Positions 7,781 to 15,806 of a stretch of 54,037 bases of DNA are shown here, piece after piece. The position numbers and the translations under genes were made by a program. The notes beneath the pieces were generated by a model that was given only the letters and a program-made list of their open reading frames with translations, was not told where the DNA came from and made no database searches. Within the stretch, counting starts at the first letter, position 1; the number at the start of each line of letters is the position of its first letter. Source of the DNA: a virus; the IMG/VR virus record IMGVR_UViG_3300013137_000026, positions 1-54,037 of that record; one strand, given 5' to 3'.

Positions 7781-9550
7781 ATGAACACAGATAGAAGTTT
7801 TGCGAGTGTATTATTAGCCAAAGTTCCATTCTCTTGGAGAATTATTGATTCGATCTCTCACCTTAATCCTAAATATGAAGCATTTCATGATTTAACTGCT
7901 AGAAAAGACGAGAGAATACTCCAACAATCTGTTGTACAATATAAATCTTCTGCAATTGATGATCCAGTCGGTGGTATGATCCAAATAAATAAGGATTACC
8001 ACAAGTATATGTACGCTGGTATCGATATGGATAAGATCCGTAGATTACAGGATTATCGTCGTATGGCAGCATATTCTGAGGTAGCTGAGGCTATTGATGA
8101 GATTTGCGATGAAACAATTGTCAAAGATGAGAACGACGAGATTCTAAAATTCCATTTACGTGGCGAATTTGAAAAAGAGATCCGAGAAGAAATAACTAAA
8201 GAATGGAATAATTACTCAACAGTGTATGATTTAGAGAATAGAGGTTGGGAATATTTTAGACAGTTTCTAACGGATGGGGAATTATATTTTGAAAATGTGG
8301 TATCTAAGAATAGACCAGATTATGGTATTTTAGGTGTTGTTAATATTCCGCCAGAACTTATTAATCCGATTTATGATAATGTTCAAAATGGGTTAATTAA
8401 GGGGTATTTGCTTCGTAGACCAATTCGTGATGCAAAGAAACAACATAACGAAAAAGAAGAACTTATTTTATTAGACAAAAATCAAATTTGTTATATTAAT
8501 TCTGGAATTTGGAATGAAGATAGATCTATTAGATTACCCTATATTGAGGCTTGTCGCAGAGCTTATAAACAACTATCCTTGATTGAAGATTCGATTGTTA
8601 TATATAGATTAGTAAGAGCACCAGAAAGATTAGCTTTTTATGTTGATGTTGGTAACATGCCGCCACCAAAAGCCGAAGCATATCTAAAGCGTTTGATGCA
8701 ACAATATTGGACTCGTCGAAGTTATGATGCTAATAGTTCAAGAGTAACTAATGTATATGATCCACAATCCATGTTAGATGCATTTTGGTTTGCCCGACGC
8801 GCTGGAGATCAGGGCACAAAGGTTGAAACTTTACCAGGCGGCGCCAATTTAGGTCAGCTTGATGACCTCAACTACTTCCTTAAGAAACTCTATAAAGCCC
8901 TTAAGATTCCAATTAGTCGGATGGATCCAGCTGATCCGTTCAAAGATGGTACGGAGATTACGCGAGAAGAATTAAAATTTGCTCGATTTGTAATGAGAAT
9001 TCAGCGTCAGTTTGCCATGGGTGTTAAAGATGGGTTTATGGTACATCTTAAACTCCGTAAATTGTGGGATCAATACAAACTTAAAGAATACAATTTCGAT
9101 CTAGAATTTAATACGCCAACTCAGTTCATGTTAATGCGTGAACAACAAGTTCAAGATCTGCGTTACAACAATTATAACAACATGACTTCAACAGAATTGG
9201 TATCTCATTCTTATGCTCAGAGGTATTATTTAAATTGGGCAGATGATCAAATGGCAGAAAATCGTGAGTGGTTAAGAAAAGATGCTGAACTAATGTGGGA
9301 AATTGAACAAATTAGAACAGCTGGTCCTAACTTCCGTGAACAGCAAGCGGCTGTTGGTCAAGCTATGTCAGAATTAGAAGGTAAAGGTGGCGGAGGCGGA
9401 TTACCACCAGCATTTGGGCCTGGTCCAGCACCAACCACCGGTGAAGAAACACCTCCAGGAGAAGCAGCTCCAGAAGCAGGTGCTCCAGCCACTCCTGGTG
9501 TTCCAGCCACTCCTGGTGCTCCAGCCACAACAACACCACCTGCAGCATAA
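7781..9550 (+). CDS. 20: Portal protein, gp20-like
   Basis: Forms the dodecameric ring at the head vertex through which DNA is packaged and ejected, and starts prohead assembly. T4-type portal signatures are clear: RMAAYSEVAEAIDEICDE at residues 94-111, the wing/stem stretch DGELYFE at 165-171, and a C-terminal part with RITREELKFARF-type helices (here EITREELKFARFVMRIQRQF near 400-420). At 589 aa it is a little longer than T4 gp20 (524 aa) because of a Gly/Pro/Ala-rich, probably disordered tail from about residue 536, including an 18-nt repeat. It lies under its own late promoter. Confidence 0.92.
   Translation: MNTDRSFASVLLAKVPFSWRIIDSISHLNPKYEAFHDLTARKDERILQQSVVQYKSSAIDDPVGGMIQINKDYHKYMYAGIDMDKIRRLQDYRRMAAYSEVAEAIDEICDETIVKDENDEILKFHLRGEFEKEIREEITKEWNNYSTVYDLENRGWEYFRQFLTDGELYFENVVSKNRPDYGILGVVNIPPELINPIYDNVQNGLIKGYLLRRPIRDAKKQHNEKEELILLDKNQICYINSGIWNEDRSIRLPYIEACRRAYKQLSLIEDSIVIYRLVRAPERLAFYVDVGNMPPPKAEAYLKRLMQQYWTRRSYDANSSRVTNVYDPQSMLDAFWFARRAGDQGTKVETLPGGANLGQLDDLNYFLKKLYKALKIPISRMDPADPFKDGTEITREELKFARFVMRIQRQFAMGVKDGFMVHLKLRKLWDQYKLKEYNFDLEFNTPTQFMLMREQQVQDLRYNNYNNMTSTELVSHSYAQRYYLNWADDQMAENREWLRKDAELMWEIEQIRTAGPNFREQQAAVGQAMSELEGKGGGGGLPPAFGPGPAPTTGEETPPGEAAPEAGAPATPGVPATPGAPATTTPPAA
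9483..9532 (+). repeat. 18-nt tandem repeat encoding an APATPG-type tail in the portal
   Basis: Almost three copies of CTCCAGCCACTCCTGGTG start at 9483, 9501 and 9519, encoding six-residue Ala/Pro/Thr/Gly units at the end of the portal protein. The copies differ by one base. The repeat may expand or contract by slippage. Confidence 0.8.
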
Positions 9551-9567
9551 TAAAGCTCGATATTTTT

Positions 9568-9578
9568 GATAAATAATT
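9568..9578 (+). promoter_or_regulatory. T4-like late promoter
   Basis: GATAAATAATT, 23 nt before nrdG. A late promoter in front of a nucleotide-metabolism gene is unexpected. Confidence 0.55.
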
Positions 9579-9590
9579 TAAAATTTATCT

Positions 9591-10100
9591 ATGAGCAACA
9601 ATTCCATTCGAGTAGCAAATATTACAACAGGTTTTGTCGACGTTCCTGGCCAGATTTCTTTGAATATATACATGCAAGGATGCAAGAAAAACTGCTTAGG
9701 TTGCCACAATCCAAATTTACAATCATTTAATGGTGGCAAAGAGATAAATATTGATATTATGAAAGATATACTTAAGGGGCATTCTATGCCAACGTGGATT
9801 TGTTGGCTCGGTGGTGACGCAGTATATCAAGAAGAAGGCTTCACATTTTTCAATAAGTTTTTCAAAACAATAGGATATAAAATCTGTTTATATACCGGAA
9901 TGTATTTTGATGAAGTTTGTTTAATGCTTGATGATGTTGATTTGGTAATAGATGGTCCATGGAATGGTATACCAATAACAGATTCGGTTACAAATCAGAA
10001 CGTATATTTAAAACAACACAATGTCTGGAATCATATTAGATTTAGTGATTTAAAGCAGTTATTAAAGGAGACCAAAAATGTTGATTCGCCAATCATTTGA
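9591..10100 (+). CDS. nrdG: Anaerobic ribonucleotide reductase activase (radical SAM)
   Basis: Activates the class III reductase by installing a glycyl radical, using S-adenosylmethionine and a 4Fe-4S cluster. The radical-SAM motif CxxxCxxC is seen as CKKNCLGC at C31, C35 and C38, preceded by IYMQG and followed by HNP as in NrdG. WICWLGGDA near residues 62-70 corresponds to the GGE/GGD motif that binds the SAM amino group. The length of 169 aa is typical. The end overlaps the start of nrdD by 23 bases, so the two are made together. The enzyme works only without oxygen. Confidence 0.9.
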   Translation: MSNNSIRVANITTGFVDVPGQISLNIYMQGCKKNCLGCHNPNLQSFNGGKEINIDIMKDILKGHSMPTWICWLGGDAVYQEEGFTFFNKFFKTIGYKICLYTGMYFDEVCLMLDDVDLVIDGPWNGIPITDSVTNQNVYLKQHNVWNHIRFSDLKQLLKETKNVDSPII

Positions 10101-11973
10101 CCAACGGTTTGTAGATAAGTTAAAGGAGTTAGAAGCAAAATATGGCACCCAAATGTTTGATTTAGATGGTATAGGTGCAAAACATTTAGATGTAAATCAA
10201 TTTGCTAAAGATTTTTTTAAAACAAATGTTATGGCAAATATATCTACAGATGCTAATGCAAATGTTGATGATCATTCTGTTCTTTCGTTCGAATATGAAT
10301 TTGGTAAAACAATTCAAAAACTAAATGGGTATTATATTGTATGGAAAAAAATTGCAGAAGATCCAAATTTAGGCATCAAAAGAGCACATAGAATTTTGGA
10401 TTTATGTATTAATGGTTCCCTTAAAATACATGACCAACATCATATACTTCGGCCTTACTGTTATGCCTTTTCTCTTACACAATTAGTCCAACACGGTCTA
10501 CCATATATCAAGAAAATTAAAATAGGACCACCAAAACACTTTTCGTCTTTTATTAATTTGATTATTCAGTTCACCGCATACGCAAGCAATCAAATAGCTG
10601 GTGCAGCCGCATTTCCAGATCTGTTCATTTATATGGATTGGTTTGCAAGAAAAGATTTTGGAGAAGATTACTTATCCAACCCAAAGAATGTAGATTTAAT
10701 AAAACAAGATATCCAATCTTTAGTATATTCATGGAATTATCCATTTCGGGGGTCGCAAAGTTCATTCACGAATGTTAATCTATATGATGATTACTTTTTA
10801 AAGGATCTTTTTTCGAATACGATTTATCCAGATGTATCACGTCCCAATTTTGAGAGTATTAAAAAATTACAAACATTTTATGCGGAATGGTTTGTAGAAG
10901 AATCTAAGCAACAGTTGTTTACTTTCCCTATCAATACCGCAACGTTTTACAAAGATGAAAGCAATGATATTAAGGATACAGAGTTCATTGATCTTATCTC
11001 CAGACTCAATAGCATTAACGGAACATTCAATATCTATACTGGACCACTATCAAGTTTAAGTTCATGTTGCCGATTAAGATCTAATATCAGCAAGATTAAA
11101 GAATACACAAACTCGTTTGGCGCAGGAGGAACTACAATTGGATCACATAGAGTGGTAACATTAAACCTACCTAGGATTGCTTATGAGTCTGAAGATAATA
11201 TCGAGTTTATGAAGAAGCTTGAGTATAATATCAAAGCAGCTCAAGATATACTAGACGTACACAGGAAGATCATTGCTGATAATATTTCAAAAAATAAGCT
11301 GCCATTATATACTCATGGATTTATGCATCTTAGTAGACAATTTTCTACTATTGGATTTATTGGTATTAATGAAGCTTGTGAAATTCAGGGGCAAGATATT
11401 TTAAACGAACCAGGTTCAAAATTTGCAAAAAACATTCTTGATAAGATTAACGAACTAAATGAACAGAGAACTAAGATTGATGGGTTTATTCGTAACATAG
11501 AACAAGTACCTGGTGAATCTGCAGCAATAATGTTTGCTAAGAAAGATAAACTATTTTTCAACAATCAAAATTATAAACTCTATGCCAATCAATATATTCC
11601 GTTGTGGAAAAATGTTGACGTAGAAACACGAATTAAAGCACAGGGCATGTTTGATAGTTTATGCGGCGGTGGAGCAATTTGTCATTTGAATGTTACTGAT
11701 AGTTTGGAACCTGAACAAATGAAGATTCTCATCATCAATGCCGCAAAACAAGGTGTTATTTATTTTGCGGTAAACATGAACCAAGCTAAATGTTCTTCTT
11801 GTGGTAAAGTGTTTATAGGAAAATTTGATAAATCTCCATGTCATAATGCCCATGTTACTAACTATCTTAGAATTGTTGGTTTTCTTACCGCTGTAGATAA
11901 TTGGATACCAGAACGAAGAGAAGAGTATACAGAACGACAATTTTACGGTAAAGGTGATTTTATTAAGACCTAG
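10078..11973 (+). CDS. nrdD: Anaerobic ribonucleoside-triphosphate reductase, class III
   Basis: Reduces ribonucleoside triphosphates to deoxyribonucleotides with formate as reductant, feeding phage DNA synthesis under anaerobic growth. Active-site cysteines are seen in SLSSCCRLRSN (C330/C331). The glycyl-radical site is RIVGFLTAVDNW with G601. The C-terminal zinc site has C572 and C575 (CSSC) and C588, but the expected fourth Cys is absent and reads HNAH, so a His may replace it. There is no N-terminal ATP-cone; 631 aa is close to T4 NrdD (605 aa). It begins after GGAGACC within nrdG. Confidence 0.92.
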   Translation: MLIRQSFDQRFVDKLKELEAKYGTQMFDLDGIGAKHLDVNQFAKDFFKTNVMANISTDANANVDDHSVLSFEYEFGKTIQKLNGYYIVWKKIAEDPNLGIKRAHRILDLCINGSLKIHDQHHILRPYCYAFSLTQLVQHGLPYIKKIKIGPPKHFSSFINLIIQFTAYASNQIAGAAAFPDLFIYMDWFARKDFGEDYLSNPKNVDLIKQDIQSLVYSWNYPFRGSQSSFTNVNLYDDYFLKDLFSNTIYPDVSRPNFESIKKLQTFYAEWFVEESKQQLFTFPINTATFYKDESNDIKDTEFIDLISRLNSINGTFNIYTGPLSSLSSCCRLRSNISKIKEYTNSFGAGGTTIGSHRVVTLNLPRIAYESEDNIEFMKKLEYNIKAAQDILDVHRKIIADNISKNKLPLYTHGFMHLSRQFSTIGFIGINEACEIQGQDILNEPGSKFAKNILDKINELNEQRTKIDGFIRNIEQVPGESAAIMFAKKDKLFFNNQNYKLYANQYIPLWKNVDVETRIKAQGMFDSLCGGGAICHLNVTDSLEPEQMKILIINAAKQGVIYFAVNMNQAKCSSCGKVFIGKFDKSPCHNAHVTNYLRIVGFLTAVDNWIPERREEYTERQFYGKGDFIKT

Positions 11974-11984
11974 AATACCTTTTA

Positions 11985-11995
11985 GATAAATAATT
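11985..11995 (+). promoter_or_regulatory. T4-like late promoter
   Basis: GATAAATAATT, followed by AAAGAGG and the neck-protein start at 12010. Confidence 0.6.
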
Positions 11996-12009
11996 TAAAG
12001 AGGTATTTT

Positions 12010-13449
12010 ATGGCTATATCGTTTAGTGTTCTACCCAGTCGGACACAAATATTTGCAGCTCCGTATGTTTCTATAACAGCAACAGACACTACAGATGCTG
12101 TTTCTGCTGTTTCGGCATGGAATTGGATTTTTAATAAGACATTAGTAAGTACCAATAGTGCTTGGTCCTATAGATTTTTTAGTTCTAACACAGTCGCAAC
12201 CTTATACTTATCAGCACAATCCCCATTTGGTAATGCTTATAGTAGTGCTGTTAACATTACAATATTAGATTATCCTAGTATAGCTTCTTTCGAGGTGTTA
12301 CCTGGCGTAGATTTAACAATTGGTGCTACTAGTCGAGCGGTAACAATCACTGCTCAAGATACGTCACCGGTGATATCTGGTATTTCTGCTTGGAACTGGA
12401 CTTTTAATGATGTTACAGTCAGCAATACCAATAATTGGATTTATACATTTTTTGATATTATTACTGGAGATATTGGATTAACAGTATCAGGACCATATGG
12501 TTCTACAACTCTAACAGATCAAGAATTTAGAATCACAGACGAGCGGGTAAATGCATGTATTAAAGAACCAGTATTACCAATAGGTATTAAAGGTAGTACA
12601 ACATTTAACCCATATATAACCAGTTACAATTTACTAGGTGATAGAATCAAGTTTCAGCTTGGATGGCCAGCGGTTAACATAGAGATATGCGACGATAACA
12701 TATATGATTTCATACATCAGGCCATTGAGTGGTATTCTAAATATGCTGGGTATACTGAAGAGTATTTAATGTTTGACGGTGCCAAGACCTATGAACCAGG
12801 TTTAGGGTTTAAAATAGATAATGCAATAAATGCCATTTATAAATGGCAAACTAATAGATGTCAAACATCAACATACAATCCAGCGGTAACAGCACAATAT
12901 TTTGATTGTGATTTAAACAATTATCGAAAAGTAATAGACGTATTTTCTCTAGATCCTGTTGAATTTACAGGTACCGATGTATTATTTACTCTTGATTATC
13001 TATTTGCTCAGCAAACATATTTTAGTTATCTATTAGGCAGTTTTGGATTTGATTTAATCACCTGGCATATCTTAAAAGATTGGTTAAAACTTAGAGAGAA
13101 GTTGTTTGCTACGAAACCATTAGTTCGGTTCGATCCAAGAACTCAATATTTACAAATGACACCAGAACCTAATTATCAGAACAATTTTTATGGGGTTATT
13201 GGATGTTACATAGAAAGACCAATTTCTCAGTTAGTTCAAGAGAGATGGGTGCAAAGGTACGCGTTGGCACTGACGATGATAGCGCTAGCTTTTATTCGCG
13301 GAAAATATGGTCAAGCGACGTTATTTGGTGGTGCCAACCTCCAATCAACAGATTTAATGACGATGGGTATTAAAGATAAAGAGTTACTAGAGAAGGAGTT
13401 AATGGAATCGTTTGGAGAGGTAACTCCACCCGCATTTTATCATGGATGA
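12010..13449 (+). CDS. 13: Neck protein, gp13-like, with two N-terminal Ig-like domains
   Basis: Probable neck component that closes the filled head and receives the tail. The conserved gp13-type core starts near residue 205: a LGWPAVNIEICDDNIYDFI helix-strand, AIEWYSKYAGYTEEYL, a middle beta region, then ERWVQRYALALT and a C-terminal helix ending with Pro-Pro-Ala-Phe, similar to the end of T4 gp13. Residues 1-180 are two tandem Ig/PKD-like domains of about 85 aa each, marked by VSAWNWIFN and ISAWNWTFN; they are absent from T4 gp13 (309 aa). The gp13 assignment comes from pattern recall and is moderately sure. Confidence 0.6.
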   Translation: MAISFSVLPSRTQIFAAPYVSITATDTTDAVSAVSAWNWIFNKTLVSTNSAWSYRFFSSNTVATLYLSAQSPFGNAYSSAVNITILDYPSIASFEVLPGVDLTIGATSRAVTITAQDTSPVISGISAWNWTFNDVTVSNTNNWIYTFFDIITGDIGLTVSGPYGSTTLTDQEFRITDERVNACIKEPVLPIGIKGSTTFNPYITSYNLLGDRIKFQLGWPAVNIEICDDNIYDFIHQAIEWYSKYAGYTEEYLMFDGAKTYEPGLGFKIDNAINAIYKWQTNRCQTSTYNPAVTAQYFDCDLNNYRKVIDVFSLDPVEFTGTDVLFTLDYLFAQQTYFSYLLGSFGFDLITWHILKDWLKLREKLFATKPLVRFDPRTQYLQMTPEPNYQNNFYGVIGCYIERPISQLVQERWVQRYALALTMIALAFIRGKYGQATLFGGANLQSTDLMTMGIKDKELLEKELMESFGEVTPPAFYHG

Positions 13450-13498
13450 TATCTCTTTCTATATCAACGATTTATATACATGTTATTTTTTGGTAAAG

Positions 13499-13532
13499 TA
13501 TCACCGATAATGATAATATTTATGAGGTGATA
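13499..13532 (+). promoter_or_regulatory. RBS-masking hairpin of the HTH gene, with a late-promoter-like loop
   Basis: TATCACC (13499-13505) pairs with GGTGATA (13526-13532), seven perfect pairs that cover the GAGGTGA ribosome-binding site of the start at 13534. The loop contains GATAATATTT at 13512-13521, a variant of the late promoter word. The plan is the same as at 7-66. Confidence 0.5.
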
Positions 13533-13533
13533 T

Positions 13534-13701
13534 ATGACCCATAAAGAAACAATTCAGCAATCAATAGATAAAATTAAGGATCTATACAATCAAGGTACCC
13601 CATTACAAAAAATCGCGAAAATAATTGAAGTTAATTCTGCAGTATTATATGATTATATTCACAAAAATCATACATTCGGCACTAAACAAAAAATTAGATA
13701 A
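13534..13701 (+). CDS. Small HTH protein, probable N-terminal part of a broken homing nuclease
   Basis: A 55-residue basic protein, MTHKETIQQSIDKIKDLY..., with a homeodomain/resolvase-like helix-turn-helix: IKDLYNQG, TPLQKIAKIIEV, NSAVLYDYIHKNH. Such HTH modules occur in phage homing endonucleases. Its stop is followed at once, in another frame, by the C-terminal part of a PD-(D/E)XK nuclease (13698-13874), so it was probably once one gene. It has a strong ribosome-binding site (GAGGTGA) that is masked in a hairpin. It may still be expressed as a small DNA-binding protein. Confidence 0.5.
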   Translation: MTHKETIQQSIDKIKDLYNQGTPLQKIAKIIEVNSAVLYDYIHKNHTFGTKQKIR

Positions 13702-13874
13702 AATTCCAACCCAAACTAAATCTTATTGTTGAGATTAAATCTGAATATATTTTAGAACAACAAGGCAAAGCAAACCAACTCCTCAAAGAACAAGCATGTA
13801 GAACCGCTGGTTATAATTACATTCTCATCCTTAACAACAACTTCACCCATTTTCGTTCATATTTTGATAAATAA
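13698..13874 (+). pseudogene. C-terminal relic of a PD-(D/E)XK (VSR-like) homing nuclease
   Basis: A start-less frame encodes PKLNLIVEIKSEY, where E-x-K is the catalytic pair of PD-(D/E)XK enzymes, followed by LLKEQACRTAGYNYI and a C-terminal NNNFTHF. It is closely similar to the minus-strand frame at 28600-28848. The upstream part with the catalytic Asp is missing and the frame is shifted relative to the HTH segment, so it is inactive. It ends FDK-stop, and GAT AAA TAA is itself the late promoter of the next gene. Confidence 0.6.
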
Positions 13875-13876
13875 TT
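13866..13876 (+). promoter_or_regulatory. T4-like late promoter
   Basis: GATAAATAATT before the lipoprotein gene (start 13889), with CAGAGG between. It overlaps the last codons of the nuclease relic. Confidence 0.6.
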
Positions 13877-13888
13877 CAGAGGCTTGAT

Positions 13889-14791
13889 ATGAAATCAATT
13901 AAAGTTATATTAGCAATATGTTTTTCAGTTTTAATGGGCGGTTGCGCCAGTTATAAAATTGTATTTGACCATGAAGAAGCTCGAGGAAATTACAAAGGGT
14001 GCTGTATGGTAAATACTAAATTTGGTCCTATAGCCAGTGTATATAATAATGATTCAAGACATAATAGTGAATTAATGGTTAATTGGGCAACAGTATATAA
14101 AGGTAGTCAAGAAACAATTGGTCAAGGTGTAGAATTTAATAATAAGGTTTATTTTCCTGCAGAAAACGGTAAAGGAATTGTTTTTGATGGTACAACAGCT
14201 CGTGGTACTGTTAGTTTAAGACATAGTTCGGCTGTTATTATCTATAAAGGAACGCCATGTTTTGTATCCTCTGAAGATAGTGGCGAATATGTCATTAATG
14301 CAGAATCAGGTGAAAAAATTCTTAAGCTTAATGTTGGAGCAAAGGTTGGTATTCCGTTTGCTGCAGCACAGTTGCCCAGTTCAGATGAATGGATTATTGC
14401 TTTAGCTGATAATAATGGAAATGAACAATTGGTTACTACCGACGGAAAAACAATATCACTTCCTAATGTAACTTCTGTAGCTAATTGGAATGGAACAATT
14501 ATTGCTGGAGCAGCTGGAGTTCTTTATAAGGTTGATGTTAATAAATCTTCTGTTAAGAAATATAAGAGTACAGGATCAGAAATTGTTAATAATTTATGGG
14601 TTGATGGCACTAAATTATGGGTTTCGTGTTCTGGTACTGATAAGTTACTTTATTACGACTCTTTTGGGATATCGCATAAGGTTGGTGAATTAAAAGATGA
14701 TGAAGGATCTGCATTGTTCGATACAAGAGTCACCAAGGATTGGTGGTATCGAGCTATTGGTTCAAGAGCACAATGGTATAGAGTAGAATAA
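13889..14791 (+). CDS. Phage-encoded lipoprotein with a beta-propeller-like body
   Basis: A predicted exported lipoprotein of unknown role. Residues 1-19 form a lipoprotein signal: a basic start, hydrophobic core (VILAICFSVL) and lipobox LMGGC with C19 as the lipidated residue. Ala at +2 favours the outer membrane in Gram-negative cells. The rest has regularly spaced beta-strand repeats (for example FVSSEDSGEYVINAESG, IIALADNNG, LWVDGTKLWVSCSG), suggesting a small beta-propeller. It is under a late promoter in the head-gene region. Known phage lipoproteins include superinfection-exclusion proteins and lysis inhibitors; either is possible, neither is shown. Confidence 0.7.
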   Translation: MKSIKVILAICFSVLMGGCASYKIVFDHEEARGNYKGCCMVNTKFGPIASVYNNDSRHNSELMVNWATVYKGSQETIGQGVEFNNKVYFPAENGKGIVFDGTTARGTVSLRHSSAVIIYKGTPCFVSSEDSGEYVINAESGEKILKLNVGAKVGIPFAAAQLPSSDEWIIALADNNGNEQLVTTDGKTISLPNVTSVANWNGTIIAGAAGVLYKVDVNKSSVKKYKSTGSEIVNNLWVDGTKLWVSCSGTDKLLYYDSFGISHKVGELKDDEGSALFDTRVTKDWWYRAIGSRAQWYRVE

Positions 14792-14802
14792 TGTTCTTAT
14801 TT

Positions 14803-14813
14803 AATAAATAATT
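14803..14813 (+). promoter_or_regulatory. T4-like late promoter
   Basis: AATAAATAATT, followed by CAGAGG and the start at 14827. It heads a run of four tagged genes. Confidence 0.6.
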
Positions 14814-14826
14814 CAGAGGTATATTA

Positions 14827-15141
14827 ATGAACAACAAAGATACTCGATTATTAGAAGAAGCATATGGCGGAATGATTAAATCAAAAATTCCTGGTGCTCG
14901 AAGAATGCATCCACCAGTAGCTAATACTCCATCCGAAATTGGTACAATCAAGAAAACTCTTAAGCTTAAGCCCACGGCACGTATAAAATTACAAATACGT
15001 AAAGAATTAAAATTTTCAGGAATATCACAAGATCGGGCTGAAGCAATAATGGGTATGATAGAAGATTTAGAGATGGAAGCAGAACATGATGGTTATATGG
15101 ATGGCAGTGATCCTGGGGAACCCGGTCCCGATCCAAGGTAA
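14827..15141 (+). CDS. Small late protein with the putative capsid-targeting tag
   Basis: A 104-residue protein not otherwise recognised. It begins MNNKDTRLLEEAYGGM with the predicted step LEE|A. The body is basic in the middle (KKTLKLKPTARIKLQIRKELKF), suited to DNA contact inside the head, then has an acidic helix (GMIEDLEMEAEHDGY) and a Gly/Pro-rich end. It is the first of four consecutive tagged genes directly upstream of the gp4/gp21/gp22/gp23 block. Late expression follows from the promoter at 14803. Confidence 0.6.
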   Translation: MNNKDTRLLEEAYGGMIKSKIPGARRMHPPVANTPSEIGTIKKTLKLKPTARIKLQIRKELKFSGISQDRAEAIMGMIEDLEMEAEHDGYMDGSDPGEPGPDPR

Positions 15142-15149
15142 TACAAATT

Positions 15150-15491
15150 ATGAATAAAAAAGACATACAAATACTAACTGAAGCATATTCACACATTCAT
15201 GAAGCTGAAGTGGGTACCATGCCAATTGATCCTAAATACAACATTGCTTCTGCAGAATCAGCACCAGGAATGGCCAAGGTTGATAAAGCGTTAGAGTTAA
15301 GTAATCCAAAAGATGTGGGCAAGAATGCTGAAAAGTCTACTAACAAAAAAATTATAAATGAATTAAAAGAACTTGTTAAATCATTACAAAATGCGAGACG
15401 TGGCTATAATAGTGGCGAATGGGGTGAAGGTTGGGAAGCTGGCATGACAAGTGCATCATATCAATTAGAAGAATTAATTTCTCAATTATAG
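15150..15491 (+). CDS. Small late protein with the putative capsid-targeting tag
   Basis: The 113-residue protein starts MNKKDIQILTEAYSHI. The shared tag gives LTE|A, and a second site, IHE|A, follows seven residues later, so stepwise trimming is possible. The body is polar, with a Lys-rich centre and a C-terminal helix containing a Gly/Trp-rich turn (SGEWGEGWEAG). No known domain is seen. AAGG upstream serves as ribosome-binding site; the gene lies eight bases after the previous stop. Confidence 0.6.
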   Translation: MNKKDIQILTEAYSHIHEAEVGTMPIDPKYNIASAESAPGMAKVDKALELSNPKDVGKNAEKSTNKKIINELKELVKSLQNARRGYNSGEWGEGWEAGMTSASYQLEELISQL

Positions 15492-15500
15492 GTCTGAAAC

Positions 15501-15806
15501 ATGAATAAAAAAGATATTAAACAATTAAATGAAGCCTACTCAAAAGTTAAACCCATCAATGAGGTACATTATGCCTATCCAGGTAATATGGCTCATTTAA
15601 TGACACATAAAAGTCTTCAATCGCCGGTATCTGAACCACGATTACCCATTAGTACTGATCAAATAGCTCACGAGGTGACAAGTAGAGTATGGGATCTTTT
15701 TGAAGATGCTGTAAATAATCAGAGAAGATTATCAGAACCATGTGTTAAACGTATAGTTCTAAGTATAATAGAGAAATATTTCAAAGATAGGGGACAACAT
15801 GAATAA
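15501..15806 (+). CDS. Small late protein with the putative capsid-targeting tag
   Basis: The 101-residue protein starts MNKKDIKQLNEAYSKV, almost identical in its first residues to the preceding gene (MNKKDI in both). LNE|A is the predicted site, with INE|V ten residues on. The remainder, with a long helix (IAHEVTSRVWDLFEDAVNNQ) and a basic end, is unrelated to the neighbours. Its end overlaps the next tagged gene at 15799. Confidence 0.6.
   Translation: MNKKDIKQLNEAYSKVKPINEVHYAYPGNMAHLMTHKSLQSPVSEPRLPISTDQIAHEVTSRVWDLFEDAVNNQRRLSEPCVKRIVLSIIEKYFKDRGQHE

Noticed and set aside
9363-9569. Two small frames overlapping the end of the portal gene
   Set aside because: Both are shifted or antisense readings of the Gly/Pro/Ala repeat tail and have repetitive composition.
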